DNA of 64,000 bases from Massilia aquatica. GTDB taxonomy: Bacteria; Pseudomonadota; Gammaproteobacteria; Burkholderiales; Burkholderiaceae_D. Positions 27,790 to 37,461 of the stretch are shown piece after piece. The position numbers and the translations under genes are program-made. The stretch's first letter is position 1, and the number at the start of each line of letters is the position of its first letter. Below the pieces are notes generated by a model. That model had not been told where the DNA came from, did not search any database, and saw nothing but the letters and a program-made list of their open reading frames with translations. The stretch spans positions 124,001-188,000 of the forward strand of contig NZ_VVIW01000009.1 of NCBI RefSeq assembly GCF_011682045.1, read 5' to 3'.

Positions 27790-28245
27790 ATGCGCACATT
27801 CGACCTTGCTCCACTCTATCGTTCCGCTATCGGCTTCGACCGCCTGGCCCACCTGCTGGAATCGCAGCGCGCCGACGCGCAGCCCAGCTATCCACCGTAT
27901 AACATCGAACTGGTCAGCGAAGACAAGTACCGCATCGTGATGGCCGTCGCCGGCTTCGACCGCTCGGAAGTCGAGATCGTCACCGAGCGCGACAGCCTGC
28001 ACATCACCGGCCGCAAGCAGAAAGACGATACCGAGCGCACTTTCCTGCACCGTGGCATCGCGGCGCGTGATTTCGAGCAGCGCTTCCAGCTGGCCAACCA
28101 CGTCAAGGTCACCACGGCCGCGTTCGACAACGGCATGCTGACCATCGAACTGGTGCGTGAAGTGCCCGAGGCCCTCAAGCCGCGCCGCATCGTCATCGAC
28201 GGCGGCGACAACGTGCAGGCGCTGGAACAGCGCCAGGCCGCCTGA
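27790..28245 (+). CDS. Small heat-shock protein, Hsp20/IbpA family
   Basis: A 151-residue ATP-independent holdase. MRTFDLAPLYRSAIGFDRL is the IbpA-type N-terminus; the alpha-crystallin domain spans about residues 35-130 (YPPYNIELVSEDKYRIVMAVAGF, LHITGRKQ, LHRGIAARDFEQRFQLANHV). The conserved A-x-x-x-N-G-M-L motif reads AAFDNGMLTIEL. The C-terminal tail has P-R-R-I-V-I in place of the usual I-x-I anchor. It binds unfolding proteins in the cytoplasm and delivers them to DnaK. Its leader is described separately and a terminator follows at 28278. Confidence 0.96.
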   Translation: MRTFDLAPLYRSAIGFDRLAHLLESQRADAQPSYPPYNIELVSEDKYRIVMAVAGFDRSEVEIVTERDSLHITGRKQKDDTERTFLHRGIAARDFEQRFQLANHVKVTTAAFDNGMLTIELVREVPEALKPRRIVIDGGDNVQALEQRQAA

Positions 28246-28277
28246 TCGCCTGATCCGGCCCTGCCGGCCCCATGAAA

Positions 28278-28310
28278 AACGCCGCCCTGTACCACCGGGC
28301 GGCGTTTTTT
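28278..28310 (+). terminator. Rho-independent terminator after hsp20
   Basis: Ten-base arms AACGCCGCCC / GGGCGGCGTT around a nine-base loop, followed by TTTT. The A-run before the stem makes it usable from the other strand as well, where pntB ends 24 bases further on. Confidence 0.92.
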
Positions 28311-28333
28311 GCTGTTAATGTCGCTGCTAACTT

Positions 28334-29794
28334 CTAGTCGACCGCCTTGACCATCGCCTCGATCACCTTCTTGGCGTCGCCGAACACCATCATCGTGTTG
28401 GCCTGGTAGAACAGATCGTTATCGAGCCCCGCATAGCCCGACGCCATCGAACGCTTGTTGACGATGATGCTCTTGGCCTTGTACGCCTCCAGGATCGGCA
28501 TGCCGGCGATCGGCGACTTGGGATCCTTGGCAGCCGGGTTGACCACGTCGTTCGCGCCCAGCACCAGCACCACGTCGGTCTGGCCGAATTCGCCGTTGAT
28601 GTCTTCCATCTCGAACACCTGGTCGTACGGCACCTCGGCTTCGGCCAGCAGCACGTTCATGTGGCCCGGCATGCGCCCCGCCACCGGGTGGATCGCGTAC
28701 TTGACGATCACGCCCTTGTGGGTGAGTTTCTCGACCAGCTCCTTGAGCGAGTGCTGGGCGCGCGCCACCGCCAGGCCGTAGCCCGGCACGATGATCACGG
28801 TTTCGGCATTGCTCATGATGAAAGCGGCATCGTCGGCGGAACCCGACTTGACCGGACGCTGTTCCTGCGCGCCGCCGGCCGCTGCCGCCGCCGGGTCGCC
28901 GCCGAAGCCGCCCAGGATCACGTTGAAGAACGAGCGGTTCATCGCCTTGCACATGATGTACGACAGGATCGCGCCGGACGAACCGACCAGGGAACCGGCG
29001 ATGATCAGCATCGAGTTATTCAGCGAAAAACCGATGCCCGCTGCCGCCCAGCCGGAGTAGCTGTTCAACATCGACACCACCACCGGCATGTCGGCCCCGC
29101 CGATCGGAATGATGATCAGCACGCCCAGGATGAAGGCCAGCACCGCCATGATGATGAACGGGGTCCAGGCCGGCTCCACGCCGGGCGCGAAGCAGAACAC
29201 CAGCCCGAGCGCGATCAGCGCGATGGCGATGCCCAGGTTGAGCATGTGCTGGCCCGGAAAGCTGACCGGCGCGCCCTGGAACAGGCGGAACTTGTATTTG
29301 CCCGACAGCTTCCCAAAAGCGATCACCGAACCCGAGAACGTCACCGCGCCCACAAAAGTACCGATGAACAGTTCAAGGCGGTTCCCGAAAGGCAGCGCCA
29401 CGCCCTGCGTGGTGATCTGGAATACCCACGGTTCGGCCACCACGGCGATTGCGATGCAGACTGCGGCCAGGCCGATCAGCGAGTGCATCGCCGCCACCAG
29501 TTCCGGCATCTTGGTCATCTCGACCTTTTTGGCGGCAAAGGCGCCGATGCCGCCGCCGACCACTACCCCGATCAGCACCAGCGTAAAGCCCAGGCCTCCG
29601 GTGGTAGCGGCCTGCGCCTGCAGCTTGTAGATCAGCGCCACGGTGGTGATGGTGGCAATGGCCATGCCGCTCATGCCGAAGGCGTTCCCGGTACGCGCGG
29701 TGGCCGGCGACGACAAGCCCTTGAGCGCCTGGATGAAGCACACCGACGCGATCAGGTAGAACATCGTCACCAGGTTCATGCTGATGTAATTCAT
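28334..29794 (-). CDS. pntB: NAD(P) transhydrogenase subunit beta
   Basis: A 486-residue inner-membrane protein. The N-terminal half has about nine transmembrane helices (for example [34 protein letters not shown]); the C-terminal about 180 residues are the NADP(H)-binding domain III with [36 protein letters not shown] and [10 protein letters not shown]. With the alpha subunits it couples hydride transfer between NAD(H) and NADP(H) to proton movement. Its ATG overlaps the stop of pntAb. Confidence 0.97.
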   Translation of the reverse strand: MNYISMNLVTMFYLIASVCFIQALKGLSSPATARTGNAFGMSGMAIATITTVALIYKLQAQAATTGGLGFTLVLIGVVVGGGIGAFAAKKVEMTKMPELVAAMHSLIGLAAVCIAIAVVAEPWVFQITTQGVALPFGNRLELFIGTFVGAVTFSGSVIAFGKLSGKYKFRLFQGAPVSFPGQHMLNLGIAIALIALGLVFCFAPGVEPAWTPFIIMAVLAFILGVLIIIPIGGADMPVVVSMLNSYSGWAAAGIGFSLNNSMLIIAGSLVGSSGAILSYIMCKAMNRSFFNVILGGFGGDPAAAAAGGAQEQRPVKSGSADDAAFIMSNAETVIIVPGYGLAVARAQHSLKELVEKLTHKGVIVKYAIHPVAGRMPGHMNVLLAEAEVPYDQVFEMEDINGEFGQTDVVLVLGANDVVNPAAKDPKSPIAGMPILEAYKAKSIIVNKRSMASGYAGLDNDLFYQANTMMVFGDAKKVIEAMVKAVD

Positions 29795-30126
29795 GCGTGG
29801 TCCCCCGCCTTGGCTGCCACTGCCGCTGCCGGCGCCTTGGGTTCCTTTTTACGGAACATTTCGAGCATGCGCTGGGTGACCATGAAGCCGCCGAACACAT
29901 TGACCGCCGCCAGCGCCACCGCCAGCGTGCCGGAGACCTGGCCGACGATGCCGGTGGTCAGACCCGCGGCCAGCATGGCGCCGACGATGATGATCGCCGA
30001 GATGGCGTTGGTGACCGCCATCAGGGGCGTGTGCAGTGCGGGTGTGACGGTCCAGACGACGTGGTAGCCGACGTAAATCGCCAGCACGAAGATGATGAGA
30101 TTAATGATGGTGTGACTGACTTCCAT
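29791..30126 (-). CDS. pntAb: NAD(P) transhydrogenase subunit alpha part 2 (membrane part)
   Basis: A 111-residue membrane protein beginning [20 protein letters not shown] after a strong GGGAGG site. Three transmembrane helices: about 6-24, 40-60 ([20 protein letters not shown]) and 65-85. It is the separate membrane piece of the alpha subunit; in enterobacteria this is fused to PntA, while alphaproteobacteria and many betaproteobacteria keep it split as here. Upstream extension is arginine-rich and not used. Overlaps pntB by four bases. Confidence 0.94.
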   Translation of the reverse strand: MEVSHTIINLIIFVLAIYVGYHVVWTVTPALHTPLMAVTNAISAIIIVGAMLAAGLTTGIVGQVSGTLAVALAAVNVFGGFMVTQRMLEMFRKKEPKAPAAAVAAKAGDHA

Positions 30127-30206
30127 GCTGCCTCCCTCTTGACGTTGATGTGACGGCGGGCCGCGGCCCGTCCTCCCTTGCTTTGATTCTTGTGGCAGCC
30201 TGCGTT

Positions 30207-31319
30207 CTATTTGCGCAGCACCGCGCCGTCGGCGCACACCAGGGTGGCCTTGAGGATCTCGTCTTCGCGGTCGATCACCAGTTGTTCATCCTTGTCGATG
30301 ATCAGCTTGAGGAAATCGAGCACATTGCGCGCATACAGGGCCGAGGCATCGGCCGCCACCAGGGTCGCCAGGTCCGGCTCGCCGATAATGTGCACGCCGT
30401 GCTTGGTCACCGTTTTATTCAGTTCCGACAGCGGGCAGTTGCCGCCCTGCGACACCGCCAGGTCGACGATCACCGAGCCGGGCTTCATGGCCTTGACCGT
30501 CTCTTCGGAGATCAGCACCGGCGCCGCGCGGCCCGGAATGAGGGCGGTGGTGATGATGATGTCGGCCAGCTTGGCGCGTTCGTGGACCAGTTCGCCCTGG
30601 CGCCGCATCCAGTCGGCCGGCATCGAGCGCGCATAGCCGCCCGAACCCTTGGCGATTTCCTTCTCTTCGTCGGTGAGATACGGCACGTCGATGAACTTGG
30701 CGCCGAGCGACTCGACCTGCTCCTTGACCGGCGGGCGCACGTCGGACGCTTCGATCACGGCGCCCAGGCGCTTGGCGGTGGCAATCGCCTGCAGGCCGGC
30801 CACGCCCACGCCCATGATCAGCACGCGCGCCGCTTTCACGGTGCCGGCGGCGGTCATCAGCATCGGCATGAAGCGCTGGTAGGTGTTCGCCGCCATCATC
30901 ACAGCCTTGTAGCCGGCGATGTTGGCCTGCGAGGACAGCACGTCCATGGATTGGGCGCGCGTAATGCGCGGCACCGCTTCGAGCGCAAAGGCGCGCAGGC
31001 GGGCGGCGGCCATGGCGGCGATATTGTCGGTGTCAAACGGATTGAGCATGCCGATCAGGACGGCATCGGGCTTCATGAGAGGGCGTTCCTCGGCGTTCGG
31101 TGCGCGTACCTTGAGCACCACGTCGCACCCAAAAGCCTCAGGCGCGCTGCCGATGGTCGCGCCGGCCGCGGCATACGCTTCATCGGTGACGGAAGCCATC
31201 AAACCGGCGCCCGCCTGGACCACCACCTGGTGCCTGGCGGCGAGCTTCTTGACCGTCTCGGGAGTTGCAGCAACACGGGTTTCACCCGACCGCGTTTCGG
31301 CCGGTATGCCTATTCTCAT
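30207..31319 (-). CDS. pntAa: NAD(P) transhydrogenase subunit alpha part 1 (NAD-binding)
   Basis: A 370-residue soluble subunit carrying NAD(H)-binding domain I. Landmarks: [16 protein letters not shown] at the start, [12 protein letters not shown] near residue 130, the NAD fold [13 protein letters not shown] near 170, and [18 protein letters not shown] near 275. The alanine dehydrogenase/PNT family shares this fold, but the two transhydrogenase genes behind it (80 bases to pntAb) settle the identity. Promoter region upstream of 31319. Confidence 0.96.
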   Translation of the reverse strand: MRIGIPAETRSGETRVAATPETVKKLAARHQVVVQAGAGLMASVTDEAYAAAGATIGSAPEAFGCDVVLKVRAPNAEERPLMKPDAVLIGMLNPFDTDNIAAMAAARLRAFALEAVPRITRAQSMDVLSSQANIAGYKAVMMAANTYQRFMPMLMTAAGTVKAARVLIMGVGVAGLQAIATAKRLGAVIEASDVRPPVKEQVESLGAKFIDVPYLTDEEKEIAKGSGGYARSMPADWMRRQGELVHERAKLADIIITTALIPGRAAPVLISEETVKAMKPGSVIVDLAVSQGGNCPLSELNKTVTKHGVHIIGEPDLATLVAADASALYARNVLDFLKLIIDKDEQLVIDREDEILKATLVCADGAVLRK

Positions 31320-31564
31320 GACGCCTCCATAGAATTAATAAACTGCTCACGATAGTACACGCAAACCCAAAAATAGCACGACCATCCGTTTTTTCTAGAT
31401 GAAGTCCTCCAGATCCAAACCGGTTGCACTGCACACTGCGCAAAATCCACCGTTTTCTTGTATCAGATCAATACGGTGTTCCCTGTTTTACGCTTGTGTT
31501 CGATGCCGGATCGGCAACCGATGCTGCATGAAGGTAAAATGACGGCTCATTTTGAAGGACACGC

Positions 31565-32050
31565 ATGCCGCATATCTGGAAACCCTCCGTTACCGTTGCC
31601 GCCATCATCGAGCGTGATGGCAAGTTCCTCCTGATTGAAGAAGAGACCAGCGAAGGCATCCGCCTGAACCAGCCGGCGGGCCACCTCGACCCGCTCGAAA
31701 CGCTGGCCCAGGCGGTGGTGCGCGAAGTGCTGGAAGAGACGGCATACGACTTCACGCCCGAGGCGCTGGTGGGCATTTACATGTCGCGCTACACCTCCAA
31801 GCGGCGCGGCACCGACGTCACTTACCTGCGCTTCACCTTTTGCGGCGAAGCCGGCGAGGAGCACGACCAGCCGCTCGACGACGGCATCATCCGCACCTTG
31901 TGGATGACGCGCGACGAAATGGCCGCCTGCCAGGAGCGCCACCGCAGCCCGCTGATGCTGCAGTGCGTGGACGACTACCTCGGTGGCCGCCGCATGCCCC
32001 TGGAAATGCTGCACACCCACGCCTCGGTGTTCGAGGGTGGATTAACTTAG
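31565..32050 (+). CDS. NUDIX hydrolase, NudJ/HMP-PP phosphatase type
   Basis: A 161-residue cytoplasmic pyrophosphohydrolase. [20 protein letters not shown] leads into the NUDIX box [22 protein letters not shown] at about residues 39-60 with the R-E-x-x-E-E metal-binding core. The preceding L-N-Q-P-A-G-H-L-D matches NudJ proteins, which hydrolyse thiamine-precursor and nucleoside di/triphosphates. It lies 28 bases upstream of mnmA, an association also seen in enterobacteria (nudJ-mnmA). Substrate inferred from family and neighbourhood. Confidence 0.9.
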   Translation: MPHIWKPSVTVAAIIERDGKFLLIEEETSEGIRLNQPAGHLDPLETLAQAVVREVLEETAYDFTPEALVGIYMSRYTSKRRGTDVTYLRFTFCGEAGEEHDQPLDDGIIRTLWMTRDEMAACQERHRSPLMLQCVDDYLGGRRMPLEMLHTHASVFEGGLT

Positions 32051-32078
32051 ACGGCTGTATTTAGACGGATTGAATGTA

Positions 32079-33194
32079 ATGGCAAACGCAGGGAAAAAGC
32101 AGAAAGTCGTGATCGGCATGTCGGGCGGCGTCGATTCGTCGGTGGCGGCGTGGATGCTCAAGGAGCAGGGCTACGACGTGGTCGGCCTGTTCATGAAAAA
32201 CTGGGAAGACGACGACGATTCCGAATACTGCTCGACGCGCCAGGACTGGATCGACGCGGCCAGCGTGGCCGACGTGGTGGGCGTGGACATCGAGGCGGTC
32301 AATTTCGCCGCCGAATACAAGGACCGCGTGTTCGCCGACTTCCTGCGCGAATACCAGGCCGGGCGCACCCCGAATCCCGATGTGCTGTGCAACGCCGAAA
32401 TCAAGTTCAAGGCCTTCCTCGACCATGCGATGCACCTCGGCGCCGACCTGATCGCCACCGGCCACTATGCGCGCGTGCGCGAGAACGCCGGCAGCTTCGA
32501 GCTGCTCAAGGCGTTTGACCATACCAAGGACCAGAGCTACTTCCTGCACCGCCTGAACCAGGCGCAGTTGTCGCGCACCCTGTTCCCGCTCGGCGAAATC
32601 CCGAAAACGGAAGTGCGCAAGATCGCCGAAAAGCTGGCGCTGCCGAACGCCGCCAAGAAGGATTCGACCGGCATCTGCTTCATCGGCGAGCGCCCGTTCC
32701 GCGACTTCTTGAACCGCTACCTGTCGTACAAGCCGGGGCCGATGAAGACCGACGACGGCACCGTGGTGGGCGAACATGTGGGACTGTCGTTCTACACCCT
32801 GGGCCAGCGCAAGGGCATCGGCGTGGGCGGCATGAAGAAGTACAAGAACGACGATGGCTCGAGCGACGCCTGGTACGTGGCGCGCAAGGATATCGAGAAC
32901 AACACCCTGTACATCGTGCAGGGGCATCACCATCCGTGGCTGTTGTCCGGCAGCCTGCACGCCGACCAGGCCAGCTGGGTGGCGGGTAGTGCGCCCGAGG
33001 CGCGCGCCATGTCGGCCAAGACGCGCTACCGCCAGGCCGACGTGCCGTGCGTGCTCACGCCCGACGGCATGGGCAATTTCGGATTGAACTTTACCGATCC
33101 GCAGTGGGCGGTCACGCCGGGGCAGTCGGCCGTGCTGTATGACGGCGACGTGTGCCTGGGCGGCGGGATTATCGCGGGATCGGCCGCGATCTGA
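32079..33194 (+). CDS. mnmA: tRNA-specific 2-thiouridylase MnmA
   Basis: A 371-residue enzyme that inserts sulfur at uridine 34 of Lys, Glu and Gln tRNAs. ATG 32079 chosen; a TTG at 32070 would add three residues. The ATP PP-loop G-M-S-G-G-V-D-S-S is near residue 14, catalytic cysteines lie in V-L-C-N-A-E-I-K-F (near 105) and G-I-C-F-I-G-E-R (near 205), and D-Q-S-Y-F-L before the second is typical. The C-terminal beta-barrel is complete. Confidence 0.97.
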   Translation: MANAGKKQKVVIGMSGGVDSSVAAWMLKEQGYDVVGLFMKNWEDDDDSEYCSTRQDWIDAASVADVVGVDIEAVNFAAEYKDRVFADFLREYQAGRTPNPDVLCNAEIKFKAFLDHAMHLGADLIATGHYARVRENAGSFELLKAFDHTKDQSYFLHRLNQAQLSRTLFPLGEIPKTEVRKIAEKLALPNAAKKDSTGICFIGERPFRDFLNRYLSYKPGPMKTDDGTVVGEHVGLSFYTLGQRKGIGVGGMKKYKNDDGSSDAWYVARKDIENNTLYIVQGHHHPWLLSGSLHADQASWVAGSAPEARAMSAKTRYRQADVPCVLTPDGMGNFGLNFTDPQWAVTPGQSAVLYDGDVCLGGGIIAGSAAI

Positions 33195-33226
33195 CGCAGC
33201 GGGCGCCCTGCCCCGGGAGACATGCC

Positions 33227-33655
33227 ATGTCCAGGACCCGCGTGATCGGCACTTCATCGACCGGGATCGCCGCTGCGGAGGCGGCGCTCAAGCGGCGCCT
33301 GCCCGCCTCCTTTGCCAACTGGCTGCTGGTCAACAACGGCAGGTCGCTCGGCGCGCTCACCGTGTTCCCGGTCTTCGATGCGCGCGACCCGAGAAAAACC
33401 TGGGACTCGATCGTGCGCAATGTGGAAGGCCGCTGGGCCGAATGGCTGGATATTTTTTCCGACTCCGGGCTGGACCTGTCGGCGCTGCTGCCGTTCGCCG
33501 ACTGCGGAACGGGCGACTTGTATTGCTTCGACTATGCGGCAGTGGGCGCCGCCGGCGAGCCGGTGGTGGTGCTCTGGTCGCATGAAACCGGCGAAGCGCC
33601 GGCCGTGGCGGACAGCTTCGCCGATTTCATCGTGTCGGCTGATCGCATCGGTTAA
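33227..33655 (+). CDS. SMI1/KNR4 (SUKH) family protein
   Basis: A 142-residue cytoplasmic protein. ATG 33227 (MSRTRVIGTSSTGIAAAEAALKR) has GGAG seven bases upstream. The SUKH-fold pattern is visible: A-A-E-A-A-L-K-R-R-L-P-A-S-F-A-N-W-L-L-V-N-N-G near the start, then L-L-P-F-A-D-C-G-T-G-D-L-Y-C-F-D in the middle and V-V-V-L-W-S-H-E-T-G-E near residue 115. SUKH proteins are often immunity proteins for polymorphic toxins, but single housekeeping-like copies are common; no toxin gene adjoins it here. 32 bases after mnmA, same strand. Confidence 0.82.
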   Translation: MSRTRVIGTSSTGIAAAEAALKRRLPASFANWLLVNNGRSLGALTVFPVFDARDPRKTWDSIVRNVEGRWAEWLDIFSDSGLDLSALLPFADCGTGDLYCFDYAAVGAAGEPVVVLWSHETGEAPAVADSFADFIVSADRIG

Positions 33656-33713
33656 ACGCCGGCGGTGATTCGTCGACGCACTGACGCGCAGGATCGCCCC
33701 GCCCCGCCAGAAC

Positions 33714-34106
33714 TCATTGCGACTGCGGCGCCTTCTGTTTCTTGATCACCGCCAGCACCGTGTTCCTGATCGTGTTGAGCACCGCATCGGCCTTGAACGG
33801 CTTGACGATGAACCCCTGCACCCCGCGCCCCACGGCCGCCTGCACGGTGGGGGCGTCGAGCGTGCCCGAGACCATCAAGATCAGGGTCTTGGGATGGTGC
33901 GCGCGGATCTGTTCGACGATCTCGCCGCCGTCTTCCACCTGCTCGAGCGCCACGCACACAATCTGCGGATGGTGCTTCTGCACCAGCAGGTAGCCCTTCA
34001 GGCCCGTATGGGTGTCGCCGACCACGTTGTAGCCGCCCTCCGTCAACACGCTGTTCAACAAGCCGCGCGAAATCGCATTTCCATCGACGATCACTGCTTT
34101 TAACAT
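33714..34106 (-). CDS. CheY-like receiver protein lacking the phospho-acceptor aspartate
   Basis: A 130-residue stand-alone receiver fold: M-L-K-A-V-I-V-D-G-N-A-I-S-R, then a P-Q-I-V-C-V-A-L-E-Q-V-E-D strand, S-G-T after strand 4 and F-I-V-K-P-F near residue 107. Aligned by eye to CheY, Asp57 corresponds to Ala53 and the second of the acidic pair is Gly9, so it cannot be phosphorylated in the usual way. The switch serine and conserved lysine remain. It may be a pseudo-receiver that binds a partner constitutively or another ligand. It follows the exonuclease gene by 19 bases. Confidence 0.85.
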   Translation of the reverse strand: MLKAVIVDGNAISRGLLNSVLTEGGYNVVGDTHTGLKGYLLVQKHHPQIVCVALEQVEDGGEIVEQIRAHHPKTLILMVSGTLDAPTVQAAVGRGVQGFIVKPFKADAVLNTIRNTVLAVIKKQKAPQSQ

Positions 34107-34125
34107 CGCGTCTTTTCCTTTTTGT

Positions 34126-34902
34126 TCAGAAGGTTTCGAATGCCAGCATGTTCCAGGTCACGCCCAGGCGCACGTCGGTCTTCAGTTGCACCAGTTGGCG
34201 CGACAAATACAACACTTCGCGTTCGGCGCGCAGGCGCTCGCCGACCGGGGTCTTGAGAATGCCGGCGCCGGCCATCACCGCATCGAGGTTGCCGTAGGCG
34301 TTAAGCAGCTTGGCCGCCGTCTTCATGCCGACCTTGGACACGCCCGGCACGCCGTCGGTCACGTCGCCCATCAGCGCCAGCAGGTCGACCAGCAGCTCGG
34401 GCGCCACCCCGAACTTCTTGCGCACCCAGGCGTCATCGTGCCACTCGCCCTTGAAATGGTCCCACACCAGCGCCCCTTGCGCAATCAGGCCGTGCAAGTC
34501 CTTGTCGGTGGAAGCCACGATCGCCTCGCCGCGCCCTTCGGCCAGCCAGCGCAGCACTCCGGTGCCGATCACGTCGTCCGCTTCCACGTCCGGCAGCACC
34601 AGCACGTGCAGCCCCTCGCCCGCCAGCTTCGCATGAAACCCGGGAAGCGCGTCGCGCAGGAAGGAGGGCATCGGCGCGCGCTGCTCGCGGTAACGCGGAT
34701 ACAGGGCGTGGCGCCAGGTCGGGCCGCCATGGTCGAACGCGGCCAGCACGTGGGTCGGCGCATGCGTCCCAAGGAGTTTACGGAATGACGAGAGCGCGTG
34801 GCGCAGGGCGATATCGGCCTTCTCGGCCGAATCGGGTTCGGGACTGGCCTCGTACACGCGCCGTACGATATTGAGCCCGTCGATGGCCAGCAGCTTGCCC
34901 AC
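34126..34902 (-). CDS. 5'-3' exonuclease of the Pol I N-terminal/ExoIX family
   Basis: A 258-residue nuclease beginning with GTG at 34902 (then GKLLAIDGLNIVRRVYEAS), four bases after the GST stop; a longer ATG start at 34968 would overlap the GST gene by about 60 bases and adds residues unlike the family. Metal-binding motifs: L-L-A-I-D-G-L-N near the start, D-V-E-A-D-D-V-I-G-T near residue 115, S-T-D-K-D-L near 140 and G-D-V-T-D-G-V-P-G-V near 185 with the helix-hairpin-helix K-V-G-M-K-T-A. It lacks the polymerase domain. It is a stand-alone flap nuclease or related RNA/DNA exonuclease. Confidence 0.9.
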   Translation of the reverse strand: MGKLLAIDGLNIVRRVYEASPEPDSAEKADIALRHALSSFRKLLGTHAPTHVLAAFDHGGPTWRHALYPRYREQRAPMPSFLRDALPGFHAKLAGEGLHVLVLPDVEADDVIGTGVLRWLAEGRGEAIVASTDKDLHGLIAQGALVWDHFKGEWHDDAWVRKKFGVAPELLVDLLALMGDVTDGVPGVSKVGMKTAAKLLNAYGNLDAVMAGAGILKTPVGERLRAEREVLYLSRQLVQLKTDVRLGVTWNMLAFETF

Positions 34903-34906
34903 GGCC

Positions 34907-35578
34907 TTACTTGAGCAGTTCGTACAGGCCGCCGCGTTCCAGCGCGCGCTGGTAAGCTGGACGGGCATGGATGCGGTTCAAAAAATCCATCAGTTTCGGA
35001 TACTTGTCGCCCAGGCCGCCGCGTGAGGCGGCCGCCTCCAGCACGAAGCTGATCTGGATGTCGGCGCCGCTGAACTCGGCGCCGGCGAACCACGGGGACT
35101 TGGCCAGTTCCGCCTCAAGGTAAGCGAGATGCTGCGCGATCTGCGGCAGGATGTAGGTGCCCTTGACCTTGTGCGCGATGGCGCGCGCGATCGGCTTGGC
35201 GAAGAATGGCATCGGGCTCTTTTCCACGCGATCGAACACGAGCTTCATCAGCAGCGGCGTCATGGCCGAGCCTTCCGCGTAGTGCATGAAGTAGGTGTAG
35301 CGCAGCTTGTCGGGCGTGCCTGCGGCGGGCACGAATTTGCCGTTTCCATAACGTTCGAGCAGGTACTCGATGATGGCGCCCGATTCGGCCACCGTGTTGG
35401 CGTCGTCGGTGATCACCGGCGACTTGCCCAGCGGGTGCACCGCGCGCAGTTCGGGGGGCGCGAGCATGGTCTTGGTGTCGCGCTGGTACTTTTTGATCTC
35501 GTACGCCAGTCCCAATTCCTCCAGCAGCCACAAAATACGCTGGGAGCGTGAATTATTCAAATGGTGGACAATGATCAT
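34907..35578 (-). CDS. Glutathione S-transferase family protein
   Basis: A 223-residue cytosolic protein. The thioredoxin-like N-terminal domain (MIIVHHLNNSRSQRILWLLEELGLAYEI) carries S-x-S in the active-site position, L-G-K-S-P-V-I at the glutathione-binding cis-proline and E-S-G-A-I-I-E-Y-L; the helical C-terminal domain has S-G-A-D-I-Q-I-S-F near residue 170. Matches the Gst-type (theta/beta-like) group with a serine rather than cysteine. Substrate unknown. Its stop is four bases before the GTG of the exonuclease gene, suggesting an operon with it. Confidence 0.9.
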   Translation of the reverse strand: MIIVHHLNNSRSQRILWLLEELGLAYEIKKYQRDTKTMLAPPELRAVHPLGKSPVITDDANTVAESGAIIEYLLERYGNGKFVPAAGTPDKLRYTYFMHYAEGSAMTPLLMKLVFDRVEKSPMPFFAKPIARAIAHKVKGTYILPQIAQHLAYLEAELAKSPWFAGAEFSGADIQISFVLEAAASRGGLGDKYPKLMDFLNRIHARPAYQRALERGGLYELLK

Positions 35579-35649
35579 CGCGTTCTTTCGCCGGGGGTTA
35601 ATCGGCGTTAGCTTAGCATTGTTACCGTTTATTGACTATGGAGTCCCCC

Positions 35650-37275
35650 ATGAGCTTTGTCTCGCCGCGCTACCTGCCCTTCCTGATTTCGCTGCTCGTC
35701 TTCGGATGGTCGGCCATCCTCGCGTTCCGCGGCGAAGGGCCCGGATGGTGGCTGGCGGTCGTCAGCGGCGCCCTCACCGCGCTCGGCATCGCCGACCTGG
35801 CCCAGACCCGGCGCGCCCTGCGCCGCAATTATCCGATCCTGGCGCACTTCCGCTTTTTCTTCGAATCGATCCGCCCCGAGATCCGCCAGTACTTCCTGGA
35901 AGACGATACCGAGGCCAAGCCGTTCTCGCGCAACCAGCGCAGCATCGTCTACCAGCGCGCCAAGATGGAAACCGACAAGCGCCCCTTCGGCACCCAGCTC
36001 GATGTCTACGAAGCCGGCTACGAGTGGATCAACCACTCGATGGCGCCGGCGCCCATGGGCGACTGCAACTTCCGCATCGAGATCGGCAACCACCCCTCGT
36101 GCCCGCGCGCGCAGCCCTACAGCGCCAGCGTGTTTAACATTTCGGCCATGAGTTTCGGCTCGCTCTCGGCCAACGCCATCCTAGCCCTGAACGGCGGCGC
36201 GCGCCTGGGCGGCTTCATGCACGACACCGGCGAAGGCAGCATCAGCCGCTATCACCGCCAGCACGGCGGCGACCTGGTATGGGAAATCGGCTCGGGCTAC
36301 TTCGGTTGCCGCGACGCCGACGGCGGCTTCTCGGAAGCCAATTTCGTCGCCAACGCCACGCAGCCGCAGGTCAAGATGATCGAGCTCAAACTGTCGCAGG
36401 GCGCGAAACCCGGCCAGGGCGGCATCCTGCCGGGCGCCAAGGTGACCATCGAAATCGCCGCCGCGCGCGGGGTCACGGTGGGAGTCGACTGCCTGTCGCC
36501 GGCCAGCCATTCGGCCTTCTCGACTCCGATCGAGATGCTGCACTTTATCGAGCGCCTGCGCACCCTCTCGGGCGGCAAGCCGACCGGCTTCAAGCTGGCC
36601 ATCGGCCATCCGTGGGAGTTCTTCGGCATCGTCAAGGCCATGCTGGCGACCGGCATCGTGCCCGACTTTATCGTGGTCGACGGCGGCGAAGGCGGCACCG
36701 GCGCGGCACCCGTCGAATTCTCGGACCACGTCGGCACGCCCTTGCAGGAAGCGCTGGTGCTGGTGCATAACACCCTGGTCGGCTCGCGCCTGCGCGAGAA
36801 AATCAAGATCGGCGCCTCGGGCAAGATCATCACCGCCTTCGACATCGCGCGCACCATCGCGCTCGGCGCCGACTGGTGCAATTCGGCGCGCGGCTTCATG
36901 TTCGCGCTGGGCTGCGTGCAGTCGCAGAGCTGCCACACCGACCGCTGCCCGACCGGCGTGGCGACCCAGGACGAGCAGCGCCAGAAGGCGCTCGACGTGC
37001 CCGACAAGACCGCGCGCGTGGCCAATTTTCACCAGAGTACGATGAAGGCGCTGGCCCATCTGATCGCCGCCGCCGGCCTGACCCACCCGAACCAGCTCAA
37101 TCCCCATCACCTGGTGCGGCGCGTCTCGCCCAACCAGGTCAAGCAGGTCTCGACCCTGATTCCCTACCTCTCCGAAGGCGAACTGCTCGACCCGGACCAG
37201 ATCGAGCGCCTGCCGCCCGTGTTCGGGCTGTACTGGCCGATTGCCCAGGCCGAATCGTTCCAGCCGCTGAGCTGA
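35650..37275 (+). CDS. FMN-binding glutamate-synthase-like membrane protein
   Basis: A 541-residue protein. ATG 35650 has GGAG six bases before it; ATG 35638 and TTG 35632 are alternatives. Two N-terminal transmembrane helices (LPFLISLLVFGWSAILAF and WWLAVVSGALTALGIADL) are followed by a glutamate-synthase-type FMN barrel: F-N-I-S-A-M-S-F-G-S-L-S-A-N-A-I near residue 165, H-D-T-G-E-G-S-I-S near 195, D-G-G-E-G-G-T-G-A-A-P near 345, and the cysteine-rich C-V-Q-S-Q-S-C-H-T-D-R-C-P-T-G-V iron-sulfur loop near 425. It lacks the amidotransferase domain, so it is an oxidoreductase of unknown substrate. Confidence 0.92.
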   Translation: MSFVSPRYLPFLISLLVFGWSAILAFRGEGPGWWLAVVSGALTALGIADLAQTRRALRRNYPILAHFRFFFESIRPEIRQYFLEDDTEAKPFSRNQRSIVYQRAKMETDKRPFGTQLDVYEAGYEWINHSMAPAPMGDCNFRIEIGNHPSCPRAQPYSASVFNISAMSFGSLSANAILALNGGARLGGFMHDTGEGSISRYHRQHGGDLVWEIGSGYFGCRDADGGFSEANFVANATQPQVKMIELKLSQGAKPGQGGILPGAKVTIEIAAARGVTVGVDCLSPASHSAFSTPIEMLHFIERLRTLSGGKPTGFKLAIGHPWEFFGIVKAMLATGIVPDFIVVDGGEGGTGAAPVEFSDHVGTPLQEALVLVHNTLVGSRLREKIKIGASGKIITAFDIARTIALGADWCNSARGFMFALGCVQSQSCHTDRCPTGVATQDEQRQKALDVPDKTARVANFHQSTMKALAHLIAAAGLTHPNQLNPHHLVRRVSPNQVKQVSTLIPYLSEGELLDPDQIERLPPVFGLYWPIAQAESFQPLS

Positions 37276-37461
37276 GCGGGGCAGCGAGGATACACGGATT
37301 ATCCGGCCCAAAAAGCGCTGTTTGTCACAGTGGCAATTAAATGTCACATTCGCCGGAAATCCGGCCTGATGCGGATTGCATACCCGTGTTTCGTTAGGTA
37401 CTATCGAGCAATATTGCAAGAATGCTTAACATCGACGACAAGACCATCCTGGAGATCATGA

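Noticed and set aside
33227-33655. SUKH protein as an immunity gene of a toxin system
   Set aside because: No toxin, secretion or repeat-rich gene is adjacent; the single copy fits an ordinary gene.
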